Assembly: GCF_000190575.1 (NCBI RefSeq)
Contig: NC_015164.1
Coordinates: 2,868,001 to 2,932,000, forward strand
DNA: 64,000 bases
From: Phocaeicola salanitronis DSM 18170
GTDB taxonomy: Bacteria; Bacteroidota; Bacteroidia; Bacteroidales; Bacteroidaceae
Direction of reading: 5' to 3'
How positions within the stretch are numbered: position 1 is the first letter of the stretch; the number at the start of each line of letters is the position of its first letter. Both the position numbers and the translations under genes were made by a program. Shown here piece by piece: positions 42,528 through 51,861 of the stretch. The notes under the pieces are model-generated. The model saw nothing but the letters and a program-made list of their open reading frames with translations. It was not told the DNA's origin and searched no databases.

Positions 42528-42644
42528 TAAGAAGTTAAGAAGTTAAGGAGTTATAGAAGTTAAGGAGTTAAGTCAATAGCCTTATTGCTGAATATATCGC
42601 AAAAGTATTGACTTAACTCCTTAACTTCTTCACTCCTTAACTCC
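42528..42644. repeat. Inverted pair of AAGTTAAGGAG words behind secDF
   Basis: The left side has tandem words of the form gaagttaag/ggagttaag; a perfect 24-bp arm (42555-42578) is complementary to 42606-42629. Same architecture as the tpiA and CACAGAG elements. It lies between secDF (3' side) and queD (5' side). Confidence 0.75.
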
Positions 42645-42662
42645 TGATTACATTATTATGAG

Positions 42663-45656
42663 TTAAGCTTTTACAGCTTTCGCTTCTTTTTCGTCTTTCT
42701 TTCCTCCTAAAGCCAGATAAGCTACCGGAGCCGCTACAAACAATGAAGAGAATGTTCCGATTACGACACCCAGAATCATTGCGAACGAGAAGCTACGGAT
42801 GCTGTCACCGCCCAAGAAGAAGATAATGAGCAATACAATCAATGTACTCTGACCGGTATTCAACGTACGGGCCAATGTCGTATTCAAGGCATCGTTAAAC
42901 AGTTGGGTACGGTTCCGGTTCGGATAAAGATGGGTAAACTCACGCACACGGTCGAAAATAACCACCTTGTCATTGATAGAATAACCGATTACGGTCAAGA
43001 CGGCACCAATAAAGGTCTGGTCTACTTCCAATGAGAACGGCATCCATCCATAGCACAATGAATAGGCACCCACAACCAAGAAGGCATCGATAGCCAACGC
43101 TACAGTAGCACCCAAGCTAAACGCAATGTTGCTGAATCGGATCAAGATATACAAACCGATGGCAATCACGGCAAAAATAACCGCCCAAACAGCCGAAGTA
43201 CGCATATCATCCGCCATACTCGGACCTACCTTCTGTGAACTGATGATAGAGCAGCCCTCCGTGTTGTCACGGTCGATAAATTGAGCCAAGGTCAAACCGT
43301 CGGGAAGCAAATTGCCTTCCTTGAAAGCTTCATACAGAATACCCTCTATTTCGGTATCTACGTGAGCGCCGTCTTCTTCAATGCGGTAGTTGGTGCTGAC
43401 ACGGATGCGGTGACCGTCTGTACCCAACGCGATAGCCTGAATATTGGCATCTTCTACCTTATTTTCCAATAAGTCGCGGATGGTTTCAGGCTGTACCACT
43501 TTATCGAACTGTACGACAAAGTTACGTCCGCCGGTAAAGTCAATACTTTGAGACAAGCCACGCACTGCAAATGAAATAATGCATATTACGATGATGGTGC
43601 CCCAAATTGTAAACGAACGTTTGGTAATGCCCATGAAGTTATAATGCGCATTTTGGAAAAGGTTCTTCGACAGGCTGGTCGAGAAAGTCAGGTTACGCAA
43701 TTTGCCTTTCGACAAGAAGTATTCGTATATCAAACGGGTTATATACACCGCAGTAAAGAACGAACAGATAATACCGATAATCAAGGTCGTAGCGAATCCG
43801 CGGATAGGTCCGGTTCCGAAATAGAACAGGATGACACCGGTAATGATTGAAGTCAGGTTCGAGTCGAAGATTGCCGAGAAAGCACCTGAATAACCAGCCG
43901 AAATGGCTTCTTTCATATTCTTTCCGGCTTTCAGCTCTTCCTTCGTACGTTCGTGAATCAGCACGTTCGCATCGACCGCCATAGCCAAAGACAATACGAT
44001 ACCGGCAATACCCGACAACGTAAGGGCAGCCTGGAACGAAGACATGATACCCATGGTAAAGAAGAAGTTGAGTACCAACGCTGTATTGGCAACCATGCCC
44101 GGGATAAACCCGTACATCAGACAAAGGTAAGCCATCAGGGCTATCAATGCCACTACAAATGAAATCAATCCTTGGTTAATGGATTGCTGACCCAGCGAAG
44201 GACCTACGATGTCCTCTTGCACGATACGCGCGGGAGCCGGCATCTTACCCGACTTCAACACGTTTGCCAAGTCTTTGGTCACTTCCGGAGTAAAGTTTCC
44301 GGTGATTTCCGAATTACCCCCTGTAATTTCCGTATTTACACGCGGCGCACTGTATACATAACCGTCCAATACAATGGCTATTTCCTTTCCAATATTCTTT
44401 TTGGTCAGAGCTGCCCAACGGCGAGAACCGTCGGTGTTCATCGACATCGTTACACAAGGCTTGTTAAACTGGTCGTAAGAATCTCTTGCATCCGTGATGA
44501 CATCACCTTCCAGCGGAGCACGGCCGTTGCGTTCGGTTACCCGGATGGCATACAATTCAAAGATGTGCCCGGTCTTATCAATGTCAGAAGCTTTCACGCC
44601 CCACATCAATTTTAAGTCGCGCGGCATGATTTCCTTTACTTCTTTCATGTTCAAGACCGTATTGATGGATGCGGTGTCCTTATAGTCCGCATAACCCACA
44701 ATAGCTCCGATGCCACTCTGGTTAGGCTGGAATACAGCCAACAGCGGATGCTCTTTCTTCAATTGCTCCAGATTAACGGCATTGTTGTCAACGGTTTCGC
44801 CTTTCAATACAGCCGCCAGGCTGTCTTTCGAAGAAACCGCTTCCGTTTCTTCCGCTGCTGCAACCGTTTCTTCAACTTTCACCGTATCAGAAGTTAAGTT
44901 CATGGCTACACGGGCGCGTTCGTCTGCTGAAACCAATACAGGAACAATGTCTTTTGCCTCGTATGTTTCCCAAAACTCCAGATTGGCGGAACCTTGCAAC
45001 AGGTTTCTCACACGTTCAGGCTCTTTGATACCCGGAAGTTCCACCATGATACGTCCCATGGTACCTTCCAGCGGTTGGATATTCGGCTGAACTACACCGA
45101 AGCGGTCGATACGCGTACGCAATACATTATAAGAATTGTCGATGGCAGCCTGCACTTCTTCGCGCAATGCCCGTTCCACTTCCGCATCCGTGCTGCGTGT
45201 GTTCACTTTCTCCTTCAACTGCTGGGTGGCAAACAACTCTGCCAATTTTCCGTCCGGAACCAGTCTCTTGTACTCTCTCACAAAAAGGGTGATGAAATCT
45301 TCCTGGCTGGTCACTTGTTGCTTGGCCGCTTCTGCCACTGCCTTATTGAAAGCCTCATCGGGCTTGTTGTCAGCCAAAGCCTTTACTACATCCGGAACAG
45401 ATACTTCAAGGATGACGTTCATACCGCCCTTCAAATCCAGTCCCAAACCGATTTCCATCTCACGACATTGTTTCAGCGTATAACTGCCCAGCCAAACCTT
45501 CTTGTTCATCATTGAGTCAAGATAGTGTGCCTCTCCTTTCGGGTCTTCTGCCGCTTTGTTCATGTGATAGCGGGTCACGAATGAAAACGAAAGATAGAAC
45601 ACGCAGACCAGTGTCAGTAATATCGCAAAAACCTTTACGAATCCTTTGTTTTGCAT
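42663..45656 (-). CDS. secDF: SecDF protein-export membrane fusion
   Basis: 997 aa, a natural fusion of SecD and SecF. The SecD half has GLDLKGGMNVILEV near residue 74, a large periplasmic P1 domain with an insertion up to about 480, and six TM segments (about 495-650) including AVDANVLIHERTKEEL. The SecF half begins about residue 690 (SIDFTGGRNFVVQF) and contains SINDKVVIFDRVRE. It uses the proton gradient to pull proteins out of SecYEG. A minus-strand -7 box TATATTTG lies at 45711-45718. Confidence 0.96.
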   Translation of the reverse strand: MQNKGFVKVFAILLTLVCVFYLSFSFVTRYHMNKAAEDPKGEAHYLDSMMNKKVWLGSYTLKQCREMEIGLGLDLKGGMNVILEVSVPDVVKALADNKPDEAFNKAVAEAAKQQVTSQEDFITLFVREYKRLVPDGKLAELFATQQLKEKVNTRSTDAEVERALREEVQAAIDNSYNVLRTRIDRFGVVQPNIQPLEGTMGRIMVELPGIKEPERVRNLLQGSANLEFWETYEAKDIVPVLVSADERARVAMNLTSDTVKVEETVAAAEETEAVSSKDSLAAVLKGETVDNNAVNLEQLKKEHPLLAVFQPNQSGIGAIVGYADYKDTASINTVLNMKEVKEIMPRDLKLMWGVKASDIDKTGHIFELYAIRVTERNGRAPLEGDVITDARDSYDQFNKPCVTMSMNTDGSRRWAALTKKNIGKEIAIVLDGYVYSAPRVNTEITGGNSEITGNFTPEVTKDLANVLKSGKMPAPARIVQEDIVGPSLGQQSINQGLISFVVALIALMAYLCLMYGFIPGMVANTALVLNFFFTMGIMSSFQAALTLSGIAGIVLSLAMAVDANVLIHERTKEELKAGKNMKEAISAGYSGAFSAIFDSNLTSIITGVILFYFGTGPIRGFATTLIIGIICSFFTAVYITRLIYEYFLSKGKLRNLTFSTSLSKNLFQNAHYNFMGITKRSFTIWGTIIVICIISFAVRGLSQSIDFTGGRNFVVQFDKVVQPETIRDLLENKVEDANIQAIALGTDGHRIRVSTNYRIEEDGAHVDTEIEGILYEAFKEGNLLPDGLTLAQFIDRDNTEGCSIISSQKVGPSMADDMRTSAVWAVIFAVIAIGLYILIRFSNIAFSLGATVALAIDAFLVVGAYSLCYGWMPFSLEVDQTFIGAVLTVIGYSINDKVVIFDRVREFTHLYPNRNRTQLFNDALNTTLARTLNTGQSTLIVLLIIFFLGGDSIRSFSFAMILGVVIGTFSSLFVAAPVAYLALGGKKDEKEAKAVKA

Positions 45657-45901
45657 GTTACTTTAATTTATTATTTACCTTTTAATTAATATGCGTTTAT
45701 TTCAAGGTTGCAAATATAGTTCTTTTTTCTTTTCCATGCGGAAAGCTTTTTAAATATTTCAATTTTCTGATATAAAAAACACGATTTTCCATAAGAATCG
45801 GTTTAAAAACAAGCCTCTGCAACCCTTCATTTTTATAATAAGGCAGATAAAAGGAAATATTCTGATTTTATCCAGACGCATACCCATGCCAAGGCAACTA
45901 T

Positions 45902-45930
45902 ATGCACTGGGCTGATGCAGCCCAGTGCAT
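45902..45930. repeat. Isolated perfect palindrome
   Basis: 12-bp stem (45902-45913 with 45919-45930) around GATGC. No poly-T tail on either side, so not a standard terminator. Confidence 0.7.
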
Positions 45931-46101
45931 CGGGCATTGCGGTTATCCGTATCTTCGCCCTGTTTTCACACTTCTTTACTCAATTATTATCAAATGATAA
46001 TGAAAGGGTTGGAAGATGCTGATGAAGGGAAATGGAGGCGATGTGCCGAAAATGGGACGGGAAAGTTTACAGAACTGTGGTCATGAAAGCATTTTCTTTC
46101 T

Positions 46102-46109
46102 TATATTTG
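46102..46109 (+). promoter_or_regulatory. Threonine aldolase promoter -7 box
   Basis: TATATTTG, 27 nt before the ATG at 46137; it also argues against the longer reading frame that starts upstream. Confidence 0.6.
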
Positions 46110-46136
46110 TATCATCTTATTAATGCTGAAAAAACT

Positions 46137-47162
46137 ATGCTACATTTTGAAAGTGATTATCTGGAAGGTGCTCATCCGTTGGTTTTAGAGCGGTTGATGC
46201 AGACGAATATGGAGAAGACTCCGGGGTATGGAACGGATTGCTATTGCGAAGCGGCACGGGAGAAAATACGCCGGGCGTGCGGTGCGCCTGAGGCGGAAGT
46301 GCATTTCATGGTAGGCGGCACTCAGACCAATGCTACCATGATAACGGCTATGCTTCGTCCGTATGAAGGCGTGATAGCAGCCGAAAGCGGGCACATCAAC
46401 CAGCACGAGGCAGGTGCCGTTGAGGCCGGAGGACATAAGGTGTTGGCATTGCCCCATGCCGAGGGCAAGCTTTCGGCTACGGATGTAGACCGTTACATTA
46501 CAGATTTTTATCAGGGCCCGAGCTGGAGCGCAATGGTTGCGCCGGGTATGGTGTACATTTCGCACCCTACGGAATACGGCACGCTTTATACATTAGGTGA
46601 ACTGGAAGCTTTGTCAGCGGTATGCCGCAAGCATCATGTGCCTTTGTTCTTAGACGGGGCGCGGCTGGGATATGCTTTGGCATCTGCCGGTACGGATGTA
46701 ACGTTGGAAGCAATCGCTTCGCTTTGTGATGTGTTTTATATTGGTGGGACGAAAGTCGGAGCCTTGTTTGGCGAGGCGGTGGTCCTTCCTCGTCCGGGGC
46801 AGGTGAAACAACTGGATACGATTATCAAGCAACGGGGAGTTTTATTGGCTAAGGGACGTTTGCTCGGGCTTCAGTTTGATACCCTTTTTACCGGCGGGCT
46901 TTATATGCGCATTGCCCGGCATGCGATTGAGCTGGCAGATAAGATTGTAAGGGCGTTGAAAGAAAAGGGATACCGTTTCTTGGTGACACCTCAGAGCAAC
47001 CAGCTGTTTGTGGTGATGGAAAACAGGCAATGGGAACGCATTTCTGCCCAGGTAGGGCTGGAAGTGTGGGAATATCCGGACGAACATCATACCGCGGTGC
47101 GCATTGCTACCAGTTGGGCTACCCGCGAGGAAGATGTGGATGCATTAATCGGGATGCTTTGA
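46137..47162 (+). CDS. ltaE: Threonine aldolase family protein
   Basis: 341 aa from MLHFESDYLEG at 46137. PLP-dependent cleavage of L-threonine or L-allo-threonine to glycine and acetaldehyde. Visible: EVHFMVGGTQTNATM, DGARLGYAL, and the PLP lysine in YIGGTKVGALFGEA. An upstream in-frame extension to 46032 covers the promoter and is not used. Substrate stereochemistry cannot be read from sequence. Confidence 0.9.
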   Translation: MLHFESDYLEGAHPLVLERLMQTNMEKTPGYGTDCYCEAAREKIRRACGAPEAEVHFMVGGTQTNATMITAMLRPYEGVIAAESGHINQHEAGAVEAGGHKVLALPHAEGKLSATDVDRYITDFYQGPSWSAMVAPGMVYISHPTEYGTLYTLGELEALSAVCRKHHVPLFLDGARLGYALASAGTDVTLEAIASLCDVFYIGGTKVGALFGEAVVLPRPGQVKQLDTIIKQRGVLLAKGRLLGLQFDTLFTGGLYMRIARHAIELADKIVRALKEKGYRFLVTPQSNQLFVVMENRQWERISAQVGLEVWEYPDEHHTAVRIATSWATREEDVDALIGML

Positions 47163-47167
47163 TGGAT

Positions 47168-47230
47168 GAAGAATGAGGAATGAAGAATTCCATGCGGACG
47201 CAGCGATTCTTCATTCTTCATTTTTCATTT
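47168..47230. repeat. Inverted pair of GAATGAA words between convergent genes
   Basis: The words gaatgaggaatgaagaat (left) and attcttcattcttcat (right) are inverted about 15 nt apart. A single-sided run of the same word occurs at 2987-3017. Probable hairpin terminator for both flanking genes. Confidence 0.6.
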
Positions 47231-47741
47231 ATTTGTACCACGATGCATACATCAGGTATCCGTTTGCGATTTTCTGGTTCAGTTCCTTGCTTTGGGCAGG
47301 GTCTACTCTCTTGATGAACTTTGCCGGGACACCTCCCCAGAGGGTATGCGGTTCGATAATGGTATGGGAGAGCACCAGTGCGCCGGCGGCTACGATGGCG
47401 CCTTCGCCCACTACGGCATGGTCGAGCAGGGTAGCTCCCATTCCGATAAGGGCATTGTCGTGTATGCATGCCCCGTGAAGCGTGACGTTGTGTCCGATAG
47501 ACACATCATTGCCGATTTCTACGGTCGATTTTTCATAAAGCGTATGCAGCACGCTCCCGTCTTGGATATTTACCCGGTTCCCGATGCGTATGGAGTTGAC
47601 GTCTCCTCGCAAGACCGTGTTGAACCAGATACTGCAATCGTCTCCCATTATGACATCGCCAATGATTGTGGCATTGTCGGCAAGGAAACAATTGTTCCCT
47701 ATTTGAGGAGTGAATCCTCTTACAGATTTGATTAAAGCCAT
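47229..47741 (-). CDS. Gamma-carbonic-anhydrase-like hexapeptide protein
   Basis: 170 aa. A left-handed beta-helix trimer: NTVLRGDVNSIRIGNRVNIQ, DGSVLHT, VSIGHNVTLHGA with the three zinc His, and LIGMGATLLDHAVV. Family includes YrdA/PaaY-type proteins and true gamma-CAs. It may hydrate CO2 or bind an unknown ligand. Confidence 0.9.
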   Translation of the reverse strand: MALIKSVRGFTPQIGNNCFLADNATIIGDVIMGDDCSIWFNTVLRGDVNSIRIGNRVNIQDGSVLHTLYEKSTVEIGNDVSIGHNVTLHGACIHDNALIGMGATLLDHAVVGEGAIVAAGALVLSHTIIEPHTLWGGVPAKFIKRVDPAQSKELNQKIANGYLMYASWYK

Positions 47742-47804
47742 TGTTCAGATAAGTTTAAAAGTGAAACATAACGGGTTGGCAGGTTGGGTTATATGCCTGC
47801 GTCT

Positions 47805-47875
47805 CCTGCACGATTAGTAATCGTATATCTGTACGATTAGTAATTGTCATGCCGTACGATTACTAATCGTGCAGG
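47805..47875. repeat. 21-bp perfect inverted repeat with an extra direct copy
   Basis: Arms 47805-47825 and 47855-47875 are perfect reverse complements. The near-palindromic word acgattagtaat also appears at 47833-47844 between them, so three copies lie within 71 bp. Situated 3' of the aminopeptidase gene. Confidence 0.8.
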
Positions 47876-47945
47876 TGATGCAGTTATCCGCACCGGGCGG
47901 CGCAGCTATAAGGAAGTGTGCGGATGCCTATCTGCCTTGCTTGGC

Positions 47946-49733
47946 TCAGATAGGTGCGGTGGCACCTTCCAGCCATTTTTGTTCTTCGGGGTTCAGCAAT
48001 GGGGCGAGCTCCTGGTACACTTTCCGGTGGTAGGCATTCAGCCACGCTTTTTCTTCGGGTGTCATCATGTCGGGACGGATCGGCTTCTTGTCGATGGGAC
48101 AAAGTGTCAGCGGTTCGAATTTATAAAACTCCCCGAACTCGGTGGTCTGGCTGGGCACGATGAGCATGGTGTTTTCGGTGCGCACGCCATATTGCCCGGC
48201 ACGGTAGATGCCCGGTTCGTTGGTTATGGTCATGCCGGGTAGGAGTGGAGCCGGGATATGGTTCATGCGTATCTGGTGAGGCCCTTCGTGTACATTCAGG
48301 AAATGTCCTACGCCGTGTCCGGTGCCGTGCCCGTAATTGATTCCGGCTTTCCACATGAATTGGCGGGCGAGCACGTCGAGCTGAGTGCCGCAGGTTCCTT
48401 CCGGGAATTCGGCTTTGGAGAGAGCGATGAATCCTTTTAATACTAAGGTGTAGTCGGTGCGTTGCGCTTCGGATACCGGTCCGAGGGCGATGGTTCGGGT
48501 GATGTCGGTAGTTCCGTCGGTATATTGTGCTCCGCTGTCCAGCAAGAGAAGCCCTTCAGGCTTTAATGTGGATGCCGATTCGGGCGTTGCTTCATAATGG
48601 ACGATGGCTCCATGTGCCTGGTATCCGGCAATGGTGTCGAAACTGATGCCTTGGAACAGGTCTTGCCCGGAACGGAATTCGTATAATTTCTCGTCGATGC
48701 TGGTTTCGGTCTCTTTCCCGCTCTGCACGGCTTGCTCCAGCCACATCAGGAAGCGTACCATTGCCACTCCGTCGCGTTTCATCGCTTCGTGGAAACCTTT
48801 GATTTCGGTTTCGTTCTTGATGGCTTTCATGTATTTGACGGGGGAGTCCGTCCGGATAACGGAAACGGAAGAAGGGATGGAGGCGGATAACGCGTAGTTC
48901 GTTTCGGGAGGTACCAGCAGGCTTTTTCCCGTGAAATGGGTGATTTCATCGGCTATTCCGGCATAGTCTTTGGTTTGAATCCCGTTTCCAGAAAGGTATG
49001 CGCTTACTTCGGGGGTGAGTTTCCGGGGCGAGATGAAAAGGGTCACCTCGTCGGGCGTAATGAGCAGATAACTGATGAATACCGGATTGCAGTGCACGTC
49101 GTTTCCCCTGAGGTTGAGTGTCCAGGCTATTTCATCGAGTGCGGAAACCAGGATGCTGTCGGCATTGCATTGGTTTAGATGCCGGCGTATGGCTTGTATC
49201 TTCTCGGATGCGGATATGCCTGCGTAAGCCAACGGGAGTATATGTGCCGGGCTTTCCGGCAGGTTGGGGCGGTCTTCCCACATGTGTGCGAAAGGGTCTT
49301 CGGTGATTGTCAGTTGTAAGCCGTAAGATTTGAGTTCCGTGCGCAAGGCAATTGCCTCTTCGGTGGTGTTCACCCATCCGTCGATGCCCACTTCGCTTCC
49401 GGGAGGAAGTACGCTTCCCAGCCATTCGGGGATAGAAGGGGTTTCCGGCATCCGCTCTTTGAATAAGGTGATGCCGGTGTCTTTCAATTGCTCTTCCGCC
49501 TGAAGGAAGTAGCGCGAGTCGGTCCAAAGCCCTCCTATATTATATAAGGTGATGACTGCCGTTCCGGCTGAGCCTGTAAATCCTGAAATCCATTTGCGCG
49601 ACTCCCAATGTCCGGGCACGTATTCGCCCGAATGCGGGTCGGTGCTGGGGACGATGAATGCGGCAAGCCCTCTTTCTTTCATAAAGGCCCGCAAGGCTTC
49701 GATTCTTTCTCTTATTTCTGTCTTAGTATCCAT
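47946..49733 (-). CDS. Xaa-Pro aminopeptidase (M24B)
   Basis: 595 aa, the long three-domain eukaryote-like form. Two creatinase N-domains (about 1-310) precede the pita-bread catalytic domain: LLLDSGAQYTDGTTDITRT (Asp metal ligands), HGTGHGVGHFLNVHEGP (His ligand), and TNEPGIYRAGQYGVRTEN (Glu ligands). It removes N-terminal residues next to proline. A minus-strand -7 box TATCTTTG lies at 49766-49773. Probably cytosolic, no signal peptide. Confidence 0.93.
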   Translation of the reverse strand: MDTKTEIRERIEALRAFMKERGLAAFIVPSTDPHSGEYVPGHWESRKWISGFTGSAGTAVITLYNIGGLWTDSRYFLQAEEQLKDTGITLFKERMPETPSIPEWLGSVLPPGSEVGIDGWVNTTEEAIALRTELKSYGLQLTITEDPFAHMWEDRPNLPESPAHILPLAYAGISASEKIQAIRRHLNQCNADSILVSALDEIAWTLNLRGNDVHCNPVFISYLLITPDEVTLFISPRKLTPEVSAYLSGNGIQTKDYAGIADEITHFTGKSLLVPPETNYALSASIPSSVSVIRTDSPVKYMKAIKNETEIKGFHEAMKRDGVAMVRFLMWLEQAVQSGKETETSIDEKLYEFRSGQDLFQGISFDTIAGYQAHGAIVHYEATPESASTLKPEGLLLLDSGAQYTDGTTDITRTIALGPVSEAQRTDYTLVLKGFIALSKAEFPEGTCGTQLDVLARQFMWKAGINYGHGTGHGVGHFLNVHEGPHQIRMNHIPAPLLPGMTITNEPGIYRAGQYGVRTENTMLIVPSQTTEFGEFYKFEPLTLCPIDKKPIRPDMMTPEEKAWLNAYHRKVYQELAPLLNPEEQKWLEGATAPI

Positions 49734-49812
49734 CTTTTGCGTAATTAAGGTTTGTATACGGGAAACAAAGATACAATTTCCGTGTCATATTTAATAAAAT
49801 CTGACGGAAAGT

Positions 49813-49843
49813 TTTGTAAATAAAGAAAGTATATGTAATTTTG
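49813..49843 (+). promoter_or_regulatory. rpsU promoter
   Basis: -33 TTTG at 49813-49816 and -7 TAATTTTG at 49836-49843, spacing 19 nt. Good match, 56 nt before the rpsU start. Confidence 0.65.
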
Positions 49844-49899
49844 CGCCGCGAATTGACTATGCAAAATAATTTAATAACAACATATTAATTTTTTAAAAC

Positions 49900-50091
49900 A
49901 TGATTGTAGTACCAGTAAAAGAAGGCGAAAACATTGAAAAAGCGCTGAAGAAATTCAAAAGAAAATTTGAAAAAACAGGTGTTGTAAAAGAATTGAGACG
50001 CAGACAACAGTATGACAAACCGTCTGTATTGAAACGTTTGAAGATGGAACATGCCATCTACGTTCAAAAAATGCATCAAACAGAAGAATAA
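49900..50091 (+). CDS. rpsU: 30S ribosomal protein bS21
   Basis: 63 aa, basic, with MIVVPVKEGENIEKALKKFK and the RRRQQYDKPSVLKR tail. Sits near the 3' end of 16S rRNA. No Shine-Dalgarno sequence precedes it. First gene of the rpsU-xerC-hpf group. Confidence 0.95.
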   Translation: MIVVPVKEGENIEKALKKFKRKFEKTGVVKELRRRQQYDKPSVLKRLKMEHAIYVQKMHQTEE

Positions 50092-50166
50092 TTTCCGCGA
50101 AATTCTTTGAATTATTGAATTCTTTTTCATAAATTCGTTGCTGTAAATGATAAAGGCGATATTTTT

Positions 50167-51045
50167 ATGTTGAAAGAATCTTTCCTGAAGTATCTTCAGT
50201 TCGAAAAGAACTATTCCGAGAAGACGGTAGTCAGTTACGGAATCGATCTTTCGGGCTTTGAGGCATACTTTAAGGCGGTGGATGAAACATTGGACTTTGC
50301 TACGGTCGATGCGGATGTCATCCGGGGATGGGTCGTCTCATTGATGGATGAAGGGTATGCCGCTTCTTCGGTAAACCGGAAGCTGAGTTCGCTGCGTTCT
50401 TTTTATCGTTATCTGTTGCGCGAGAAGGTGGTTTCGGTAGACCCTGTCCGGAAGGTGACAGGTCCTAAAAAGAAGAAACCGTTGCCTGTATTCGTGAAAG
50501 AGGCCGATATGGACAGGCTGCTTGACGCTGAATGCGGGACTGATTTTGAAAGTGTCCGGAATAAGGCGATTGTGGCTGTTTTCTACGAAACGGGCATCCG
50601 GCTCTCGGAACTGATAGGTTTGAAAGACGCAAATGTGGATTTCTCGGCAGGCACGATTAAAGTGACGGGGAAGAGGAATAAGCAACGCGTGATTCCTTTT
50701 GGCGAGGAATTGGAAAATATTCTGCAAGTTTATCTTTCTGCAAGAAACGAATATTGCCATACAGAGTGCGAAGCGTTTTTTGTCCGTAAGGAAGGAAAGG
50801 CAATGTATCCGGGTATGGTGTATTTGTTGGTGAGACAAAATTTGTCGAGGGTTGTTGCGCTGAAGAAGCGAAGTCCTCACGTGCTGAGGCATTCTTTCGC
50901 GACGGCGATGCTGAATAATCAGGCAGGGCTGGAGGCGGTGAAGGAACTGTTGGGGCATGAGAGTCTGACTACGACTGAAATCTATACGCATACAACTTTC
51001 GAAGAATTAAAAAAAGTTTATCAACAAGCTCATCCAAGAGCGTAA
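50167..51045 (+). CDS. xerC: Tyrosine recombinase, XerC-like
   Basis: 292 aa. N-terminal SAM-like domain (LKYLQFEKNYSEKTVVSYGI), catalytic Arg in YETGIRLSELIGL, H-x-x-R in PHVLRHSFAT, His in LLGHESLTTTEIY and the Tyr in IYTHTTF. The position after rpsU and before hpf is the usual chromosomal location in this group; it probably resolves chromosome dimers at dif. Confidence 0.88.
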   Translation: MLKESFLKYLQFEKNYSEKTVVSYGIDLSGFEAYFKAVDETLDFATVDADVIRGWVVSLMDEGYAASSVNRKLSSLRSFYRYLLREKVVSVDPVRKVTGPKKKKPLPVFVKEADMDRLLDAECGTDFESVRNKAIVAVFYETGIRLSELIGLKDANVDFSAGTIKVTGKRNKQRVIPFGEELENILQVYLSARNEYCHTECEAFFVRKEGKAMYPGMVYLLVRQNLSRVVALKKRSPHVLRHSFATAMLNNQAGLEAVKELLGHESLTTTEIYTHTTFEELKKVYQQAHPRA

Positions 51046-51047
51046 AA

Positions 51048-51056
51048 AAAGGAGGT
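51048..51056 (+). promoter_or_regulatory. Unusually strong Shine-Dalgarno site of hpf
   Basis: AAAGGAGGT, 4-5 nt before the ATG at 51061. Nine bases complementary to the usual 16S 3' tail, in a genome whose genes mostly lack such sites. Confidence 0.8.
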
Positions 51057-51060
51057 TTTT

Positions 51061-51360
51061 ATGGAAGTAAGAATTCAATCCATTCATTTCGATGCATCTG
51101 AGAGGCTGGAAGCTTTTATTCAGAAGAAGGCAGAGAAGTTAGAAAGATTTTGCGATAATATAAAGAAAGTAGAGGTGTCATTAAAAGTCGTAAAGCCGGA
51201 AACAGCTATGAATAAGGAAGCTGGAGTTCGCGTATTGGCGCTGAATACAGAGTTTTACGCTGAAAAAGTATGTGATACATTTGAAGAATCCATCGATGTA
51301 TGTATGGAGGCCTTGTCGAAACAATTGCTGAAAGCAAAAGAAAAACTGCAAGGAAAATAA
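51061..51360 (+). CDS. hpf: Ribosome hibernation-promoting factor (HPF/RaiA family)
   Basis: 99 aa, short form. MEVRIQSIHFDASERLEAFI, then KAEKLERFCDNIKKVEVSLK: beta-alpha-beta-beta-beta-alpha fold that fills the mRNA channel of idle ribosomes. Preceded by a very strong ribosome binding site. Last gene before the tRNA-tuf transcript. Confidence 0.93.
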   Translation: MEVRIQSIHFDASERLEAFIQKKAEKLERFCDNIKKVEVSLKVVKPETAMNKEAGVRVLALNTEFYAEKVCDTFEESIDVCMEALSKQLLKAKEKLQGK

Positions 51361-51378
51361 AAAAATCACGGTAAAAGT

Positions 51379-51408
51379 TTTGTGATTCAAAAAATATATC
51401 TAACTTTG
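51379..51408 (+). promoter_or_regulatory. Promoter of the tRNA-tuf operon
   Basis: -33 TTTG at 51379-51382, -7 TAACTTTG at 51401-51408, 18-nt spacing. Transcription would start just upstream of a hairpin leader (arms about 51402-51413 and 51435-51447) and tRNA-Thr. Confidence 0.7.
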
Positions 51409-51453
51409 CAGCCGCTAAGCTACGAAAGCGGTGTGGCTGCAAAGTTTTAATTT

Positions 51454-51527
51454 GCCTCTTTAGCTCAGTTGGCCAGAGCACGTGATTTGTAATCTCGGGG
51501 TCGTTGGTTCGAATCCGACAAGAGGCT
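51454..51527 (+). tRNA. tRNA-Thr(UGU)
   Basis: 74 nt. Acceptor GCCTCTT/AAGAGGC, anticodon loop TTTGTAA (TGT). First of four tRNAs ahead of tuf. Confidence 0.95.
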
Positions 51528-51544
51528 CGAAGTAAAGAAAAGTT

Positions 51545-51627
51545 GGGCAAATACCAGAGTGGCCAAATGGGGCAGACTGTAAATCTGCTGGCTTACGCCT
51601 TCGGTGGTTCGAATCCATCTTTGCCCA
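51545..51627 (+). tRNA. tRNA-Tyr(GUA)
   Basis: 83 nt with a long variable arm. Acceptor GGGCAAA/TTTGCCC, anticodon loop CTGTAAA (GTA). Confidence 0.95.
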
Positions 51628-51638
51628 CTTGATGACAT

Positions 51639-51711
51639 GCGGAAGTAGCTCAGTCGATAGAGCATTAGCCTTCCAAGCTGAGGGTCGCGGGTTTGAGTCC
51701 CGTCTTCCGCT
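51639..51711 (+). tRNA. tRNA-Gly(UCC)
   Basis: 73 nt. Acceptor GCGGAAG/CTTCCGC, anticodon loop CTTCCAA (TCC). Confidence 0.95.
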
Positions 51712-51729
51712 CTCTTTCTTTTCTTCTTT

Positions 51730-51801
<72 letters not shown>

Positions 51802-51861
51802 CGCGAATATATATTAATGTGTAAATACTGATTATTAATCAAATAAACAAATAGTAAAGCT

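Larger units (their letters stand above)
45657..46136. other. Intergenic region between secDF and threonine aldolase
   Basis: Contains the secDF -7 box (45711-45718), a 12-bp perfect palindrome with a 5-nt loop (45902-45930) without a T run, and the -7 box TATATTTG (46102-46109) of the aldolase gene. No coding sequence is recognised. Confidence 0.65.

Noticed and set aside
50167..51045. XerC-like gene as a second mobile-element integrase
   Set aside because: Its length, motifs and position between rpsU and hpf are those of the chromosomal Xer recombinase, and no att repeats flank it.
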